Part shown: positions 23,456-35,720 of the stretch, one piece after another | Position numbering within the stretch: the stretch's first letter is position 1 | Layout: every line of letters begins with the position of its first letter | Source: Coffea arabica | Taxonomy: Eukaryota > Streptophyta > Magnoliopsida > Gentianales > Rubiaceae | Direction: 5' to 3' | Length of the DNA: 64,000 nt | Assembly (NCBI RefSeq): GCF_036785885.1 | Contig: NC_092323.1 | Span: forward strand, 9,308,501 to 9,372,500 | The notes under the pieces: model-generated | Told to the model about the DNA's origin: nothing | What the model saw: only the letters and a program-made list of their open reading frames with translations | Databases searched by the model: none | Made by a program: the position numbers and the translations under genes

Positions 23456-24152
23456 GCAGTGGAGCTTGGAGCATACATTCCTGTTGTTGTACTTGAGGGA
23501 AAATCTTCGGTCGACCATAGTTTTGGATTTGCTGTCCCTCTCATCGAGTTCGGACGCCAACAGGAACTTTAATTTGCCCCACAAATGCATCCCCAGAGCG
23601 TTACCTTTGCATTATCTGTCATCATGGTAGAAGTCTAATTAAGGGTGGCTGCGTGGAATCTGTTTCACCGATTAAGCTAGAAGGAAACTGTTTCCCACCA
23701 TTATATTATAGGTCACCTTTGTCAGAGACAAAATTTAGTAGTGTCTCTCATCATTCAGCATATATATATATATAGATTCTTCACTTTGCACGAGCCATGA
23801 AAAGCTTCTTTCTTGGAGAAAAGGTTACTAGCTCCCTTGGATATGTATTTTGGCCTCCACTTAATTAAAGGTGGCATTCTCGAAATTTTTTGTTATTTTG
23901 AAGTCATGAAGCATTTTATTTAGTACTCGTTGAAGGGACTGCTATTAGTTTCAAAGATTTCAATGAAATAAACGATTACATTATTGTTATTAATATGGAT
24001 TGATAGAATTTTAACCATGAGCTCTAGCTTGCATGCGCTTCTTTTGAAGAGAACACTATAACCTGTAAACAAAATTCCGGAATGGCCTTATTTCATGCCT
24101 CAAACGACGAGCTTGAAGAATAGCCTGCCCAACGAATAATGAGGCCATTGAT
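23456..24152. other. Intergenic, no gene seen
   Basis: 3' flank of the WEB gene, with a short (TA)n near 23760-23774. An open frame at 23396-23590 (-) overlaps the SINE tail and is not credible. Confidence 0.4.
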
Positions 24153-25349
24153 TCATGGTCCGGTACTTTTCTGGTGCCCCTTCTTTTTGGCAAACAAAAA
24201 TCCAAATGATGGCCTCTTCTTCAATTTCTTTTCTCCAACTGAAGAGCTTGAATTTACTCCCTCTTGACGATGATGAGGACGATCATCTTCTTCTTTGCTA
24301 ATAATCACTCGAGTTAGCAGTGGAGGACTAGCAAACTTGACTGACCTCTTCCTTTCGAGCTCCTCGAACCCCTGAGTTTGTGTACTCTTGACTTCAACTT
24401 TGGTGCTTGCGTTTTCAATGAACTTGAGTTCTTCAATCTCAGGATCGAGTGATGGTGTTGGTTTGTGATGATCAGTTAATTCCCTCGAGCCCTTCAGCTG
24501 CTGTAGCTCCTTCTTTGTCTGCTCAAGCTCTAGTTTGAGCGAATGAAGGTAGTATGCCATTAGATTTCCTTCTTCTTTAGACTTTTCAAGGCTTCTTTTT
24601 GTCTCTTCAAGCTCGGCTGTCACTGTTCCTATTTTAGATTGGTGTGGCTGTTCAGCATCGCCTCTTGCTTGCATCTGAACACAGAAAGAAACGCATTCAG
24701 TCAGTCGGCCGTACACAATCAAAGTCATTTAAATACCCAGCCCTGTACCTAGTGGATTGTAAACTTCAGCAGAAACTGACTGAATATTAAAGAAAGAAAC
24801 TAACAGTAAGGAAGTTTCTTGCGTACAATTCACTGACATTAAATATATATCTCGAATGTCTTTCACTTAAATTTCTCCAATTTCAAAGATTCTATAGAAT
24901 TCTTTGCTATTCATTCAGAATTTTCGCTTAAAGGGTGCATGCTTGAAATTCTGTGGCTTGCCTGGAGTTGCAAGTTAGTACAAAATGCATGACTGACTAT
25001 TGCGTGCCTCACATGACCACCATGATTTGTAGAATTTGATCAAACTAAGGTAAATGGATAATCCAGTATATATATACGCTGCCTGAATTGCTTATTTCTG
25101 ATTAGAACACAGGAATATGATAATACAGAAAGATTAAAAGGGAGACAACGTGAGTTTAGGTAGGGGGGGGGGAAGAAGAAAGAAATAACCGGCTAGAACC
25201 TGTTTAAGCTTGTTTCCAATGACTTCACCGGCTAGAACCTTTTCCCCAAACAGCGTCACTGCTTCCTTCACAGAACGAAAAGGTTGCCTCATGTCGATTT
25301 CTACTCTTCCCCTCACCACCACTCCTCCTCCTTCACCCTCCATGTTCAT
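24153..25349 (-). CDS. WEB family (DUF827) coiled-coil protein, 2 exons
   Basis: Exons 25200-25349 and 24153-24674 (minus) join in phase (AAACAG before the donor, ATGCAAGC after the acceptor) to 223 residues. The N-terminal signature [21 protein letters not shown] is the hallmark of the WEB/DUF827 family. A coiled coil follows ([19 protein letters not shown] and [14 protein letters not shown]). The C-terminal tail is basic ([18 protein letters not shown]). WEB1 and PMI2 act in chloroplast photorelocation. Short members such as this one are of unknown role. The ATG at 25349 was chosen because the longer frame upstream opens without an ATG. In Arabidopsis a DUF827 gene neighbours WUS (At2g17940 and At2g17950, from memory), and here the two are about 22 kb apart with elements between them. 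The gene looks intact. Confidence 0.88.
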
Positions 25350-25552
25350 CACTTGACAGTCAGCTGCCCAGCCTACACAGCCCACGGCATGTAATGTGTA
25401 TTATTTATTCCTTCCTAGCACTTCGATCAATGGTATTTGAAGCTAGTTGATCGATGACCAAGACGACGATGTCTTTAATTCGGATGATTTCACTTCACCA
25501 TGGTATATACTAGTTGAAGATCGAGAAGGTGTTGGTTGGTTAGTATTAGTTA

Positions 25553-25576
25553 TGGTGGTGGTGGTGGTGGTGGTGG
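25553..25576. repeat. (GGT)8 microsatellite
   Basis: Perfect trinucleotide run about 200 bp upstream of the WEB start on the minus strand, where it reads ACC. It may lie in the gene's promoter or leader. Confidence 0.9.
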
Positions 25577-27097
25577 GATGCTGGGATATTGATTTTCCAT
25601 ATGATGATTACCTAAAGTAAGTACATAAAACGATATTGAATAAGTTAGTAAAACCATTTCTTCGCGTCCACTTCACTAGACATATCTGTTAATTGACGCT
25701 GATGTATAAGGTGGTTGCACCATCCTAATTCCTGTGATCAATCCCTTGCTACATCTTCTAAACTACATTTCTAAAGTGCGAAAGATAACGAGCAAGTTTA
25801 CCGGAAGTGGACCTTTTATGGTCCCCCAATTCCGCCGCCTTGATTTCGACTTGCCTCCCTCTCTTATGGACCCCAACTACTTTTACACCAAGTACTCCCT
25901 GGATAATGCATACTGCGTATGCTATACGTACGTGAGGATATATAATGATGGTCAAAAAAATAGTTCCTTAAATGAATTCGTAGGATATAACGAACAGCTT
26001 CAATTTGATTGTTACATGTTTGGCTTAGCAGGTCAATTTCCTACTACGTCAGAAGTTGTTGCCTCCTTGTACTTAGCGTCGAGTTAAACATCAATCGGTT
26101 ACGTTAACTCTTCTACTTCGCGCAGAAAGTTGTTGCTTTTACTCTGAATTACTCCGTTCACAAGAAGGCAAACATGGGAAGGTAAGTAGATTTTCTACTT
26201 CTTTACTTGTACATCATTACATTCAAGTCACAATACCGCATTTGTATTTGTAAAGGAGACCCAAAACGTACCTATGTATCAAAGCTGAAATTAAAGGTCC
26301 CTCCTAAAGGAACTGGCCAACCTTAACACTCGCGTGCTATTAAACCAAACTTCTTGTAAGTACAGAGTCAAGCAATGAATTTCTAAAATGTATTTGTTTT
26401 TCTTGGGTTAATTATAATTAATCTTCATAAAGTATACCCTGATTCTCACTTTGCCTCTTAGCATTTATTTTGTGTCGTTTAAACCCCTAAGAAATGAAAA
26501 TACCCCTCTATTATGCTAAATTTTTTATCTTCGAGTTTTCTTCTTTCTTTTACAATGAAATTTTACTCGTGGTTGATCACTTTAGTTGATGGCGGTGAAA
26601 GGAATAGATGTAATTGATTACTTTAAAAAAATAATATAATAAACCCTAATAAACAATGATCCATTAGAGGGAAAAAAAAGGAACAAAAAATTGTCCAAAT
26701 AACCGACACTTTACTATGCCTATAAAAATCGGTAACTGATTTTGAATCGTTCAGTTATAAAAATATATACAGTTTCTTTTATTTCAAAATTAAATAATGA
26801 ATACCCTAAATTTCCAATTAGGATGAATTATAACACATAATGCAAAAAAGGAGGGACAAATTAATTTAGAATCTCTAACATGTAAGGAAATAATATTAAT
26901 ACATAAATACACTAAGGTTTGATTCTTTAATGAATAAAAGTTCTTAAAAGAGGAAACTCGTCGATAGAGAAAATTTTTTGTTGTTCAAATACAAATATTT
27001 GAAAAAAGAAAACTAATTTGGAAGAAACAGCTTAGAGAAGGCAAAAAAAAAAAAAAAAATCATAGCAGAGGAGTAACTTTACCTTATCGGGGTTTTT
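25577..27097. other. Intergenic, no gene supported
   Basis: A 117-residue frame at 25734-26087 (+) has no start context, domain or homologue that I recognise. The rest is AT-rich with short A/T runs. Confidence 0.4.
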
Positions 27098-27240
27098 TTT
27101 CTTTTTTTTTCGGAGAAGACAACTGTAGTATATCCTAATCTATCCTACACTAGGGGGAGGGGGTGGACCTAAGGAGGTCCAAGTGTAACTCGGAGGAGAT
27201 TGAACCACTACCGGACCAAATTGGTGCACTACGCACCTGT
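27098..27240 (-). mobile_element. SINE copy, minus orientation
   Basis: Read on the minus strand, it starts GTGCGTAGTGCACC and TTGGTCCGGTAGTGG. It has a box B-like GGTTCAATCTC, then CCTCCTTAGGTCC, CCCCCTCCCCCTAG and an A-rich end (a T-rich run in the given strand, 27092-27110). It is the best preserved head of the family also seen at 12690 and 23310. The A/B-box layout points to a tRNA-derived SINE transcribed by RNA polymerase III. Confidence 0.65.
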
Positions 27241-27432
27241 CTGGATTTTTTGAAGCAAATTCACATTTTAATGTGGTAATTGGTGTCTTTGCCTCCTACC
27301 CCACCAAGCCTTAAAGGTTTGATGGTGGCCACCAGCCAGACTGGTGGTTTAACTTATTGGGGTTAAGTGACACAAATTAATATTATAAAATAAATGAGAA
27401 TTAGTATATACGTTAGGAGAATAAATTGTAAG

Positions 27433-27650
27433 TTTTTTTTTTTTTTTGCGCTGGGGTGGGGGCGTGGAGGTACCAACTTGGATTTTATTCACTATTCGGT
27501 CAAGAACTCGACTTTTTAATCTTCTATGTTGGAACGATCGGACTAGTCCGGTCCACTAATCTTATGGGCTAAGCTGTGACAAGCCTATCAATATCTCCGT
27601 ACCGGGTCGCCCCGAAGCTCAACCATATTAGGATATACTACCGCCTAGTG
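27433..27650 (-). mobile_element. Possible second retroposon with poly-A end
   Basis: The plus strand begins with a 15-base T run followed by a GC-rich segment (GCGCTGGGGTGGGGGCGTGG). The body contains GTACCGGGTCGCCCC. As a minus-strand element it would be about 215 bp and end in poly-A. There is no open frame, and no target duplication is visible. This could be another SINE family or a processed fragment. Confidence 0.3.
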
Positions 27651-29195
27651 AAATTTGAAATTTTTATACTTATGTGTTTTTCACGAATCAACCACATTTC
27701 TTTCATATAGTTATAAATTTAAACTTCTCTTTGTTCTTATTGCATTTTGATTGGTATGTATACCTAAACTTGAAAGCCTTACAGCCAAAACTATCTATGT
27801 TTTTTTTTTTTTTTTGGGAAACTACAGCATGAATTTCCTAAAAGTTTGCTTAAACAATAAAATGAAATCGTTTGGCAGAACATCAATCGAAAACAATGAA
27901 TTGCATTAAAGTTACTACAATTTGCCTGGGGAAAAAATGATGAAAGATATAAATTTGTGATCAAAACGAAGTGCATCAATCGTTTTAACATGCAATTTGT
28001 GAGTGTATTCAGATAAGAGATTATTTGAGATAATTTTATTAAAAAAGTAATAATACAATGCATGTGAGATAAAAAAAAAAGATAATTAAAAAAATGTGTT
28101 GATGATAGAAGTAAACCAATGTGTATGTAAGTGATGTGTAAATAAGTTTTAAATGATGAAAGACATTTTTTACCGCTTAAGTAGTTTAAAGTATTCTTGT
28201 TCTTTATTTTCTTTAGCTTTCGAGTTCTTAAGGACAGCGGCAGCGAAAATCATTACAATTTTTTAAAACCATAATCTAAAATGACACTAGCGCCTCAAAC
28301 TACAAAGCATGTTTCGTTCTTTTTGGGGAAAATATAATGTGTGAACACAAATTGTGATAATTGACATGTTAGCCAACTAAATATATTAACATATATTGTA
28401 ACCTTTGCCAAATATTTATTCTGAAGAATGAGATTAAGGTTTCAATGCCAATAATTTGAGGCTCAATGTAGAAAATTTGTAAATTTAGTGTACTCCTCTT
28501 CATTTTGATTTTATTTTTTTGACAAAATAACGTATTATATAAAATAGCAAGGTGGCAAAATATTTGCTTATCTATTTTCCTTAAGAAAATTTGATGCAGT
28601 TGCAAAAATTTATGTAAGCAACCATTGTTACTAATTGTTGACTAGTATTATTACATCAAACAAGACACAATATACAACTTACCTCGTAAGAAAATTAATA
28701 GAATAGGGTTAAAGGCATTCTCTATGTTCGTGCACTTTTACTAAAATTAATATAATAAAAAAAAGAAAAAAGGGGAAGCAATGGACTTTTTTTTTTGGAT
28801 TTTATCGTGGGTAATTATCTACCATCAGTGTGATTGGGTTGAGATATATAAAAGAGAACACTACAAATATTACACCATCCCCTTAGTCTTGTTTTTTCTA
28901 GGGCAGTAACAGAAATTGTGAAACATATTAAGATAATAAAAAGTAACCCTAATTAATATTGGTTCACAGGGCACAAACGAGATGACCGACAACTCGGGGG
29001 GCCAAAGTTGTAATTATGGACAAAGAAAATTACAACATCAACTAATATTATATTATTTTAAACAATTTATTTTTTGACGAAATTACATCAAACTCCTGGG
29101 CCAAAAAGGAGATTATAAAAAGAAAAAGAAAAGATTCGGGTGGTGAAGACACACTCCTACGGTGCGTGTGTGTATATCCTTTATTATTAACATAT
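27651..29195. other. AT-rich intergenic, nothing supported
   Basis: Very AT-rich sequence with long A and T runs. Open frames here are short and of low complexity. Confidence 0.4.
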
Positions 29196-29430
29196 CTAGT
29201 CTATGCGCGAATGTCGTTGTTTCCAATTGAGTTTCAATTGCTGACGTGGCATCTCCTTATTGGCGAATTGGTGGTCGTCCTGCTCGTGTGAATTCCCTCG
29301 TGTGAATTGGACGTCCGGCAATTCTTTTGTTTCCTTGTTCGTTTGGAAGTCTTCCACTGAAATCTGGTCCCACGTGACTTTCACATCTTTTTCTTTTTTG
29401 TTTTTTACTTTGTAAAAGAAACCCATGTGG
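29196..29430 (+). promoter_or_regulatory. Promoter-like segment with ACGT boxes
   Basis: Contains GCTGACGTGGCA near 29240 and a G-box in CCCACGTGAC near 29370, both cores for plant bZIP/bHLH factors (ABRE or G-box type). The base composition rises above the surrounding AT-rich DNA. A pyrimidine-rich, leader-like stretch follows (CTCCTCTCC and (TC)n runs to 29590). This resembles a plant promoter plus 5' leader facing right, but I could not find its CDS. Confidence 0.4.
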
Positions 29431-32400
29431 GTTTGGTGAGAATTGACTGCTCGATGCTTCAGAATTCAGAACTGTCTTTTCTCCTCCTCTCCATCCATTG
29501 TTTCTTGCTTTTCATGATCACCGAAACCCCCCTCAGCCTCTCATCTTCGTCTTCATCATCATCTTCATCTTCTTATCTTCTATCTATCTTGGTGAGAACA
29601 AATGGTAAGAAGAAAAAATAATTTGCTCTGAGGTTCTTTCTTCCTCTGCCAAAAATAATCTAGCCCTTTAATTTTTTTTTTCTTTTTTTTTTAGCTAAAT
29701 GGGGGGGGTTTAGTTGTAGCTTTTTGAGCAAACTAATGCTGTTTATTTTTTTTATATTGCAGGATAAAAAGGCTCCAGATATTTCTACTTCTGCTTGGTC
29801 GTCTACCTCTCCTCTTCTTCTCTCTTATTTTTAATTTTTTTTGGTCAAAATCCTTTTCTTCCTTTCACCATTTTTCTATCTGTGTATGTGATGAGCAAGT
29901 GCCAGAGACAAATCTAAAATCCTTTTAGGTTTTGAATCTGAACATTTTGAGATTTTTCTTTCATTAAATTTTCTGTTCATGTTGTTTTATCATTTTACTT
30001 ATTTGATCTGAACTTGACCTTTTTTTGTGATTGTAGGTGGGAAAAGTTGGTAAATTTCATGTTTTATTTTGGTAAATTAACTTTTGGTTGTAATTTTCCA
30101 GGTTTTCTGTTGTGAATTCTTGACAAGAAAATATTTTGTGTGTTCTTAGTTTCTGGGTTTTCTTTGACTAACGGCTAATAGCACTGTAAGTGATCATGGA
30201 GCCCTACTAATTTAGATACTTGTTTTAAATAGCTCTTCCTTGCGTATTTGCAGAGATCTTGCCTTTCTTTTTTCTTTTACACGAACATCATTTATTTATT
30301 TTAATTTACAAAAATGCCAATTTTTTTTGTTGTAAAAAAATTCCCGTTGATTTGGTTCTAAGAAGCTAAGATTGGCTTGTAATCATCTATTGGGGATAAC
30401 ATTTTGAGAATACAGCCTAAATTATAACAGATTCACTGGTCCCTCAAATGGTTTCAATCTTTGCAAGCAATAAAAAATTTGGTATGATATATTGGTCTTT
30501 CCAATTTTTTCATTTGTTGAAAAGGTATAGTTAATTTTTTGCAGCTGAAATAACAAGAAGATGTTAGGATTTGTTTGCATTCAGATTCTATTTTCTTACA
30601 TTATTTGCTTTTTTTCCATACTGTTGGTTATGTTATTAACATACTTTACTATATTAAAGGCGTGACCAAATCAAGATTCAATCATTCTAAAACCAGTTTG
30701 TGGAATAGTAAAATTTCTAAGTTAAAAATGTTATATTTTCCTTTTTTTGTGGCTTTTTGATTGAAGGATGGTCACTATTGGATAGAGTGGTTCTTTAATT
30801 TTAGCCTTAGGTCCTTAATTATTTGCATGCTGCTAACACACTATTTTCAAATGGTAGATACCTTTTGAATTGTCTCAAATATGTATGATATTTATTTTGA
30901 AACAGTTTTGACATTTTTCCCCTTTTTTCTTTATACATACTATGACGATGTTGCAAAAAACACTTCAAATTTTGGTGCTATTGTATTGTACAAAGAACTG
31001 AATGAGTTTTACCCAATCATAGACTTATTGGATTGTGAAAGACACTACCACTGGAGGTCGTGGTTTTCTTTTTCCTTTTCATTTTACAGATGATCATTTT
31101 TTCCATAACTTTTTTAAAACTTGGTCCTCTGTGTATCTTTTCCTTGCGAATGGAAAGTACCAATTCGAGCAATCTTCTCAAAATTTTTTGGAAGATCTTA
31201 AGCCTCTGGACTGTATGCAAACCAAAATAAGATAGGTAAAGCATAGCTCTTCATCAATGAAATATCCTATCATCTTATATCTATGCTACCATTTTCTCTT
31301 ACACTTTTCATGATTAATTTTCATATAAGTAGGAATGTATAGTAGCTAATAATATTTGTTAGAGAGCTAGGATGGTTTGTTATACTTTATGGCCAGTACT
31401 AATTCTCCAATGCATTTCATCACCGTAGAATTCCAAAGTTTAAATGGGTTCTATAGAACAAACATAACTACGATTTGGGAAAGTCAATTTCACGTCAGCA
31501 ATTCTAAAGAATTATTTAAGGGTGCAAAAGGAGTTCAATAGTCACTTCTTTGTTTTAAGATTTTGACAATTTGCAGGGCCATTCAAATTTTAAGTTTTTT
31601 TTTGTTGTCAAGAATTTCCCAATTTGACACTTCATGAATGGTGTATATTGGTTTATCCTTTCATTTTTTTTTTGCATAGATGTGTCTTTTCACGAGCAAT
31701 TTTCTCTTAATTTTTCCTTTGATCTAAATATTTCTTCATGTTTCCTTTTGTTTCTTACTAGGTTGTTACAAGTATAGATGGTAATTTTTTTGGAAAAAGG
31801 TGTAGCCTTCTGGCTGGAGTATTACACCAGATGAAAGTTATAAATATACTAATTTATTTTATTCACAATTGGGCTGTGATGATACAATTTTGATTTCTTT
31901 AGATGTATTTCAGGCTTTAAGTTGATTTGTCGTATCTTGGCGAGGCAACCCTAATGGCATTTGACGTTCATTCTCCCCTTCAAATGTAATTGGGTCTACA
32001 GCAATGGTGGTACTCTTATCTCTGTCTGACTTTTGCTGACAGACTTGAGCCTTACTTTAAATTATTATAATTGCTGCTTGATTTAATCAAAGATTTGATC
32101 ACTAATTCCTTTTTTTTTCATTTGTATAATAATCTTCAGATCATGTAAATTTTTGATATTCTTATTGGTCGTTTTCGCCTTTGAAACAATCTCTAGAGAG
32201 CTATACCAGAAATTCTTAGGTGTGCTGCTTTGGTTTACAGTTATAGCTCATTCATCATATGATGTTTTACTTATGACAAAGCTTTAGCCTTTTCCTTTTG
32301 CTTTATACTATTTTGATCATGCTAGAGAAATTGCTTGATGCTTTGGTTCAATTTTTATAGTGACCCAAAATAAGCTTTTGTCAATGTGCCTTAAACTTTT

Positions 32401-33566
32401 GAGAAATTTTGTGGTCAAGTGTAGAAACTACATGATGTTTAGAATGAAATATCTAAATATTTGGGAGGTCTTGTAAGCATATACATCTTAATAGAGAAGT
32501 AAATACGATATTTGATGGTTGTTTTTTTTTTAAAATAGTGATACCTTTTTACTTCATTTTTTGGCCTCCTGGGTTCTAAAGAATTAGAGAAAAGAAGCAT
32601 TTTTCTTCTTTGTTTTTTTTGTAAACTTTATTTTTTGGAGAAACGGGGATAGGCATTGCTGGAGTTATGTTACTTTCAAAGGGCTACATTTGATGGTCTA
32701 TTTTGAGGATAGAGCCTTGTAAATCTCGAGCAATGGATAGTGCCATACAGCTGGCATTGCTGTTAAAGAGATTTGAACGTCTACAAGTGTGGAAGAAGTA
32801 AAATTGATCTGCAAGCACATAAAATAGAGGGAATATCTACAACAGTGGATGTGAATGGAATATTAGAATGAACAGTTTTCTCAATTCTTTTTATCATAAT
32901 TGGTTTAGATTGACTAGATCAATTTCAAATCCCCTCTGATCACCCACCAAAGGTTTCTGAATAGCTTTAAATTGTGTACCCCTGACTAGGAAATGAATCA
33001 CATTGCTACACGGTTATAGTTTTCCCTTTTTCTTTTTAGTTATTAGTTCAAAATCTCTTATATCTTTGCATCCATACAAGAAATGATTTTTGTTTCGTTC
33101 TTTTGATCCTATGTTACTCAACTAATTTGTTTGGTTTAATTCTTTTGCAACTTGATTGAGATGGACGACTATGAAGCTTAAAGAGTCAGTGATGGCAATT
33201 CTCTAGAAGCACTGAAGTTAATGAACTTTACTCGAGATGGGTTCAAAGTGAACTGCATGAGGTAACATGCTCGAACTAAAAGTTATCAACGGTTTGTTTT
33301 GTTATATGCCTAATTAACAATTTATGGATTTGACCATTTACATCTGGGATAGATAATACTGTCAAAATCCACAGTGAAAACACACTTTTTTTTGTGTTTC
33401 ACATTTTTTGCTAAATAGCTAAAAGTGAAAGAATCTTTGTTATGCGGTTGACCTTTCTCTGTTTCTCTGATTTGAATGATGAAATGATGATATGCACATA
33501 TTTTCAGCTTTTAGCTTCTACTGTTTGAAATTTTCTGCACTTTTTCTTTTGGTTTAGTTGATGTTC
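29431..33566 (+). other. T-rich intron-like stretch without recognisable CDS
   Basis: The strand is consistently U-rich, as plant introns are, with GT/AG-flanked candidate exons (for example ending at GGTAAG near 29602 and starting after TTGCAG near 29761). No exon gave a protein I know. It may be a long 5' untranslated/non-coding transcript, or the 5' part of a gene cut off by the elements from 33.5 kb onwards. Confidence 0.3.
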
Positions 33567-34333
33567 TGATACGAACTCGACCCAGCAAGAACCTGTCTTG
33601 AAGAACCAAGTCGATCAGGCAGCGGAAGGATATATCTTGATCAGGTTATGGAACAATAACTACCTTGCTAGACCTAAAGAGAACCCGCCTCTAGAAACCT
33701 AGTGGATTGGTTATTGGTTAAGGAACAATAACTACCTTGCTAGACCGAAAGAGAATCCGTCTCTAGAAACCTAGTGGATTGGCTATTGGCTTGAAAGAAC
33801 AAGATGATGTAATCATCTTGCCTTGAACACCACAAGTATCCAAGCTAAATACTTGATACAGTTCAAGAAGAAACTCAAGTTCCATCAAGGAACTCCATAA
33901 AAGGAGACAACTCTCTTTTTATTAATTCATCTTCAATATCATGTCCCTGAATAGTTAAATAAAGTTGGCTATTTATAGCCTTACAAGACTCAAAACCCTA
34001 ATCTAAATTGGAAATAATACAAACTTCCTTATTTGACTTGACACAACTTCCTAAATAAATTTGGAAACAATTAACTACTTTCCTAAAACTATAATTCAAT
34101 TAGAAAAAGAAACTAATTGACTCAATTGGCTTAACTATGGTCAACATGACCTTAGCCTTTATTTCCCTTAATAACTCAAGACTAACTAACAAGTATTGCT
34201 GAAAACTTACTTAAATAAATAACAAGAAATAAGCATGACAAATCTTCAATGATTCTTGAACCCGATTGCACCATCAATCATCAATTGAATTTCCTTGAAT
34301 TTGAAGGGAATCCAAATCTTCATGTTCTCATCA
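33567..34333 (-). mobile_element. Solo LTR, minus orientation, 5-bp target duplication
   Basis: The 767-bp segment begins TGATAC and ends CATCA, giving TG...CA with a TGAT/ATCA terminal inverted repeat. It is flanked by TGTTC (33562-33566 and 34334-34338). On the minus strand a TATA box lies in GGCTATAAATAGCC (near 33968-33981), followed by an R/U5-like region. A 71-bp tandem duplication lies at about 33644-33785. No internal retroelement genes adjoin it, so it is probably the product of LTR-LTR recombination. The lineage is not assigned. Confidence 0.75.
33644..33785. repeat. 71-bp tandem duplication in the solo LTR
   Basis: Two copies of a unit containing GGAACAATAACTACCTTGC and TCTAGAAACCTAGTGGATTGG, starting near 33651 and 33722, with a few substitutions between them. 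Confidence 0.85.
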
Positions 34334-34338
34334 TGTTC

Positions 34339-35279
34339 TATTGTTCATACATGTTATGTTGGTAAAAAGGTGGCATGAATGAAGGTATGTCCATGATTTC
34401 TAGGCTAAAATGTATAAGCTATTTTTTGACTTTCTATTCTTTATTTATTTGTCTACCATTCACGTTTTAGGAAAAATTGGCTGACAAGAGGTATTATTCA
34501 AATATAAGATGATGGCTCAAAATGCATATGCTGTTTATTTGCTTTCTATTGTTTATTTATTCATCCAACATTAATGTTTGAGAAAAAGTTTAAGTGGCAA
34601 GCTCAAACTTAGGAGTATGGAACATGTTCTTGATGACTTTATTTTTATATTTGGTACTTTAGTAGTTCCTTAAATTTTGGCAACAAAGCGTGGCAAAAAC
34701 TACTGGTGCATTATTCGTGGTTTCACAAGATTGTCATTCTGGTAGTGGTTATTAAATTCTAATTTGATTCTTTTTTGGCAGGATTTAATTGATGTTTAGA
34801 TAGTGGAAACTTGGTATCTAATGGAGTTTTGTCATGAATATTAGATACTTTCCCTTCTCTGTAATATCTTTAGCAAATTGTTATTACTTACTTCAAGAAT
34901 TGCTTACTATAGTATAGATGTCAAATTTTGTGACAATTCTTTTTAATCTTTCAACACTAATACATAGCTCCAAGAGAATTGGCATTTCTCTAGATATAGC
35001 TGCAAGAGGGCACTTTTCGATGAATGTATCTTAAATTCTGACTTATTCCCTTTTCACAATTAGTGACATGCATAGTGCATTGGAAGAGCCTACCCCAATT
35101 ATACGTGTTTTATACTCTTCAACTTTATTAGTATTATTTCATTTGTTAACTCTTATTTGTCTTAGTTTACACCTAAATTAATCACAACTGAAATGTCAAC
35201 AAAATGCTTCAATTATCAACCACACAAAGAAAATTATATAAAAAATTAATTTTTAATTTGAAAATGCGACCATTGAGGG
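34339..35279. other. Intergenic, degenerate ~105-bp duplication, no gene
   Basis: Two diverged copies lie at about 34395-34495 and 34508-34610 (TTGACTTTCTATTCTTTATTTATTTG against TTTGCTTTCTATTGTTTATTTATTC). Nothing else could be supported. Confidence 0.4.
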
Positions 35280-35720
35280 CTCTGGGTATATTAACCTTGC
35301 AACCTCACTTCTGGGCATATTAACTTTGTAACCTCACACCGCGCATCCCGCGGTGATCCCCTCCTATATTTATAAGGAGCACTTTGTGCTTCTACTGTTG
35401 GTGGGATTTCGAGTGCATCCGCTTGCTTTAAGCTGTTGTACGTTGGGCTGCTGATTTGTACGTTGAGTGGTGCGACCGTTCCTGCTAGATTGGAGCCAAC
35501 CACTTGATGTGAGTGTTGCTGGTTTGTACGTTGTTGCTCCGAGTCTTGCTGGACTCAATGCGCCTGCTTCATCCTATTGTACTTTTGCACTGGTGGTTTG
35601 TACATTGACTGGTCCCACTGCTGCTTGAGCTTTTGCACTGATTTGAACATTCGACTGGTGGCTGTGCGGTTGGCTTTCATAGCTTCTGTTGTACTTCACA
35701 GCTGTGTGGATGGAGAAGGA
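35280..35720 (+). other. LTR-like segment with TATA box and 29-bp duplication
   Basis: A 29-bp direct tandem repeat (TCTGGGTATATTAACC and TCTGGGCATATTAACT, 35281 and 35310) precedes CCTATATTTATAAGGAGCAC near 35365, which looks like a TATA box. A less AT-rich stretch without ORFs follows. It could be the U3/R part of an old LTR or TRIM, but the ends were not found. Confidence 0.3.

Noticed and set aside
24674..24728. Upstream extension of the WEB exon 2 frame
   Set aside because: It reads through the intron. The acceptor before ATGCAAGC and the exon 1 signature give a better gene model.
25734..26087. 117-residue plus-strand frame
   Set aside because: No domain, no promoter context and no exon partners. 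The composition looks random.
29196..29426. 76-residue minus-strand frame over the promoter-like segment
   Set aside because: No family, and it overlaps ACGT boxes and the leader of the opposite strand.
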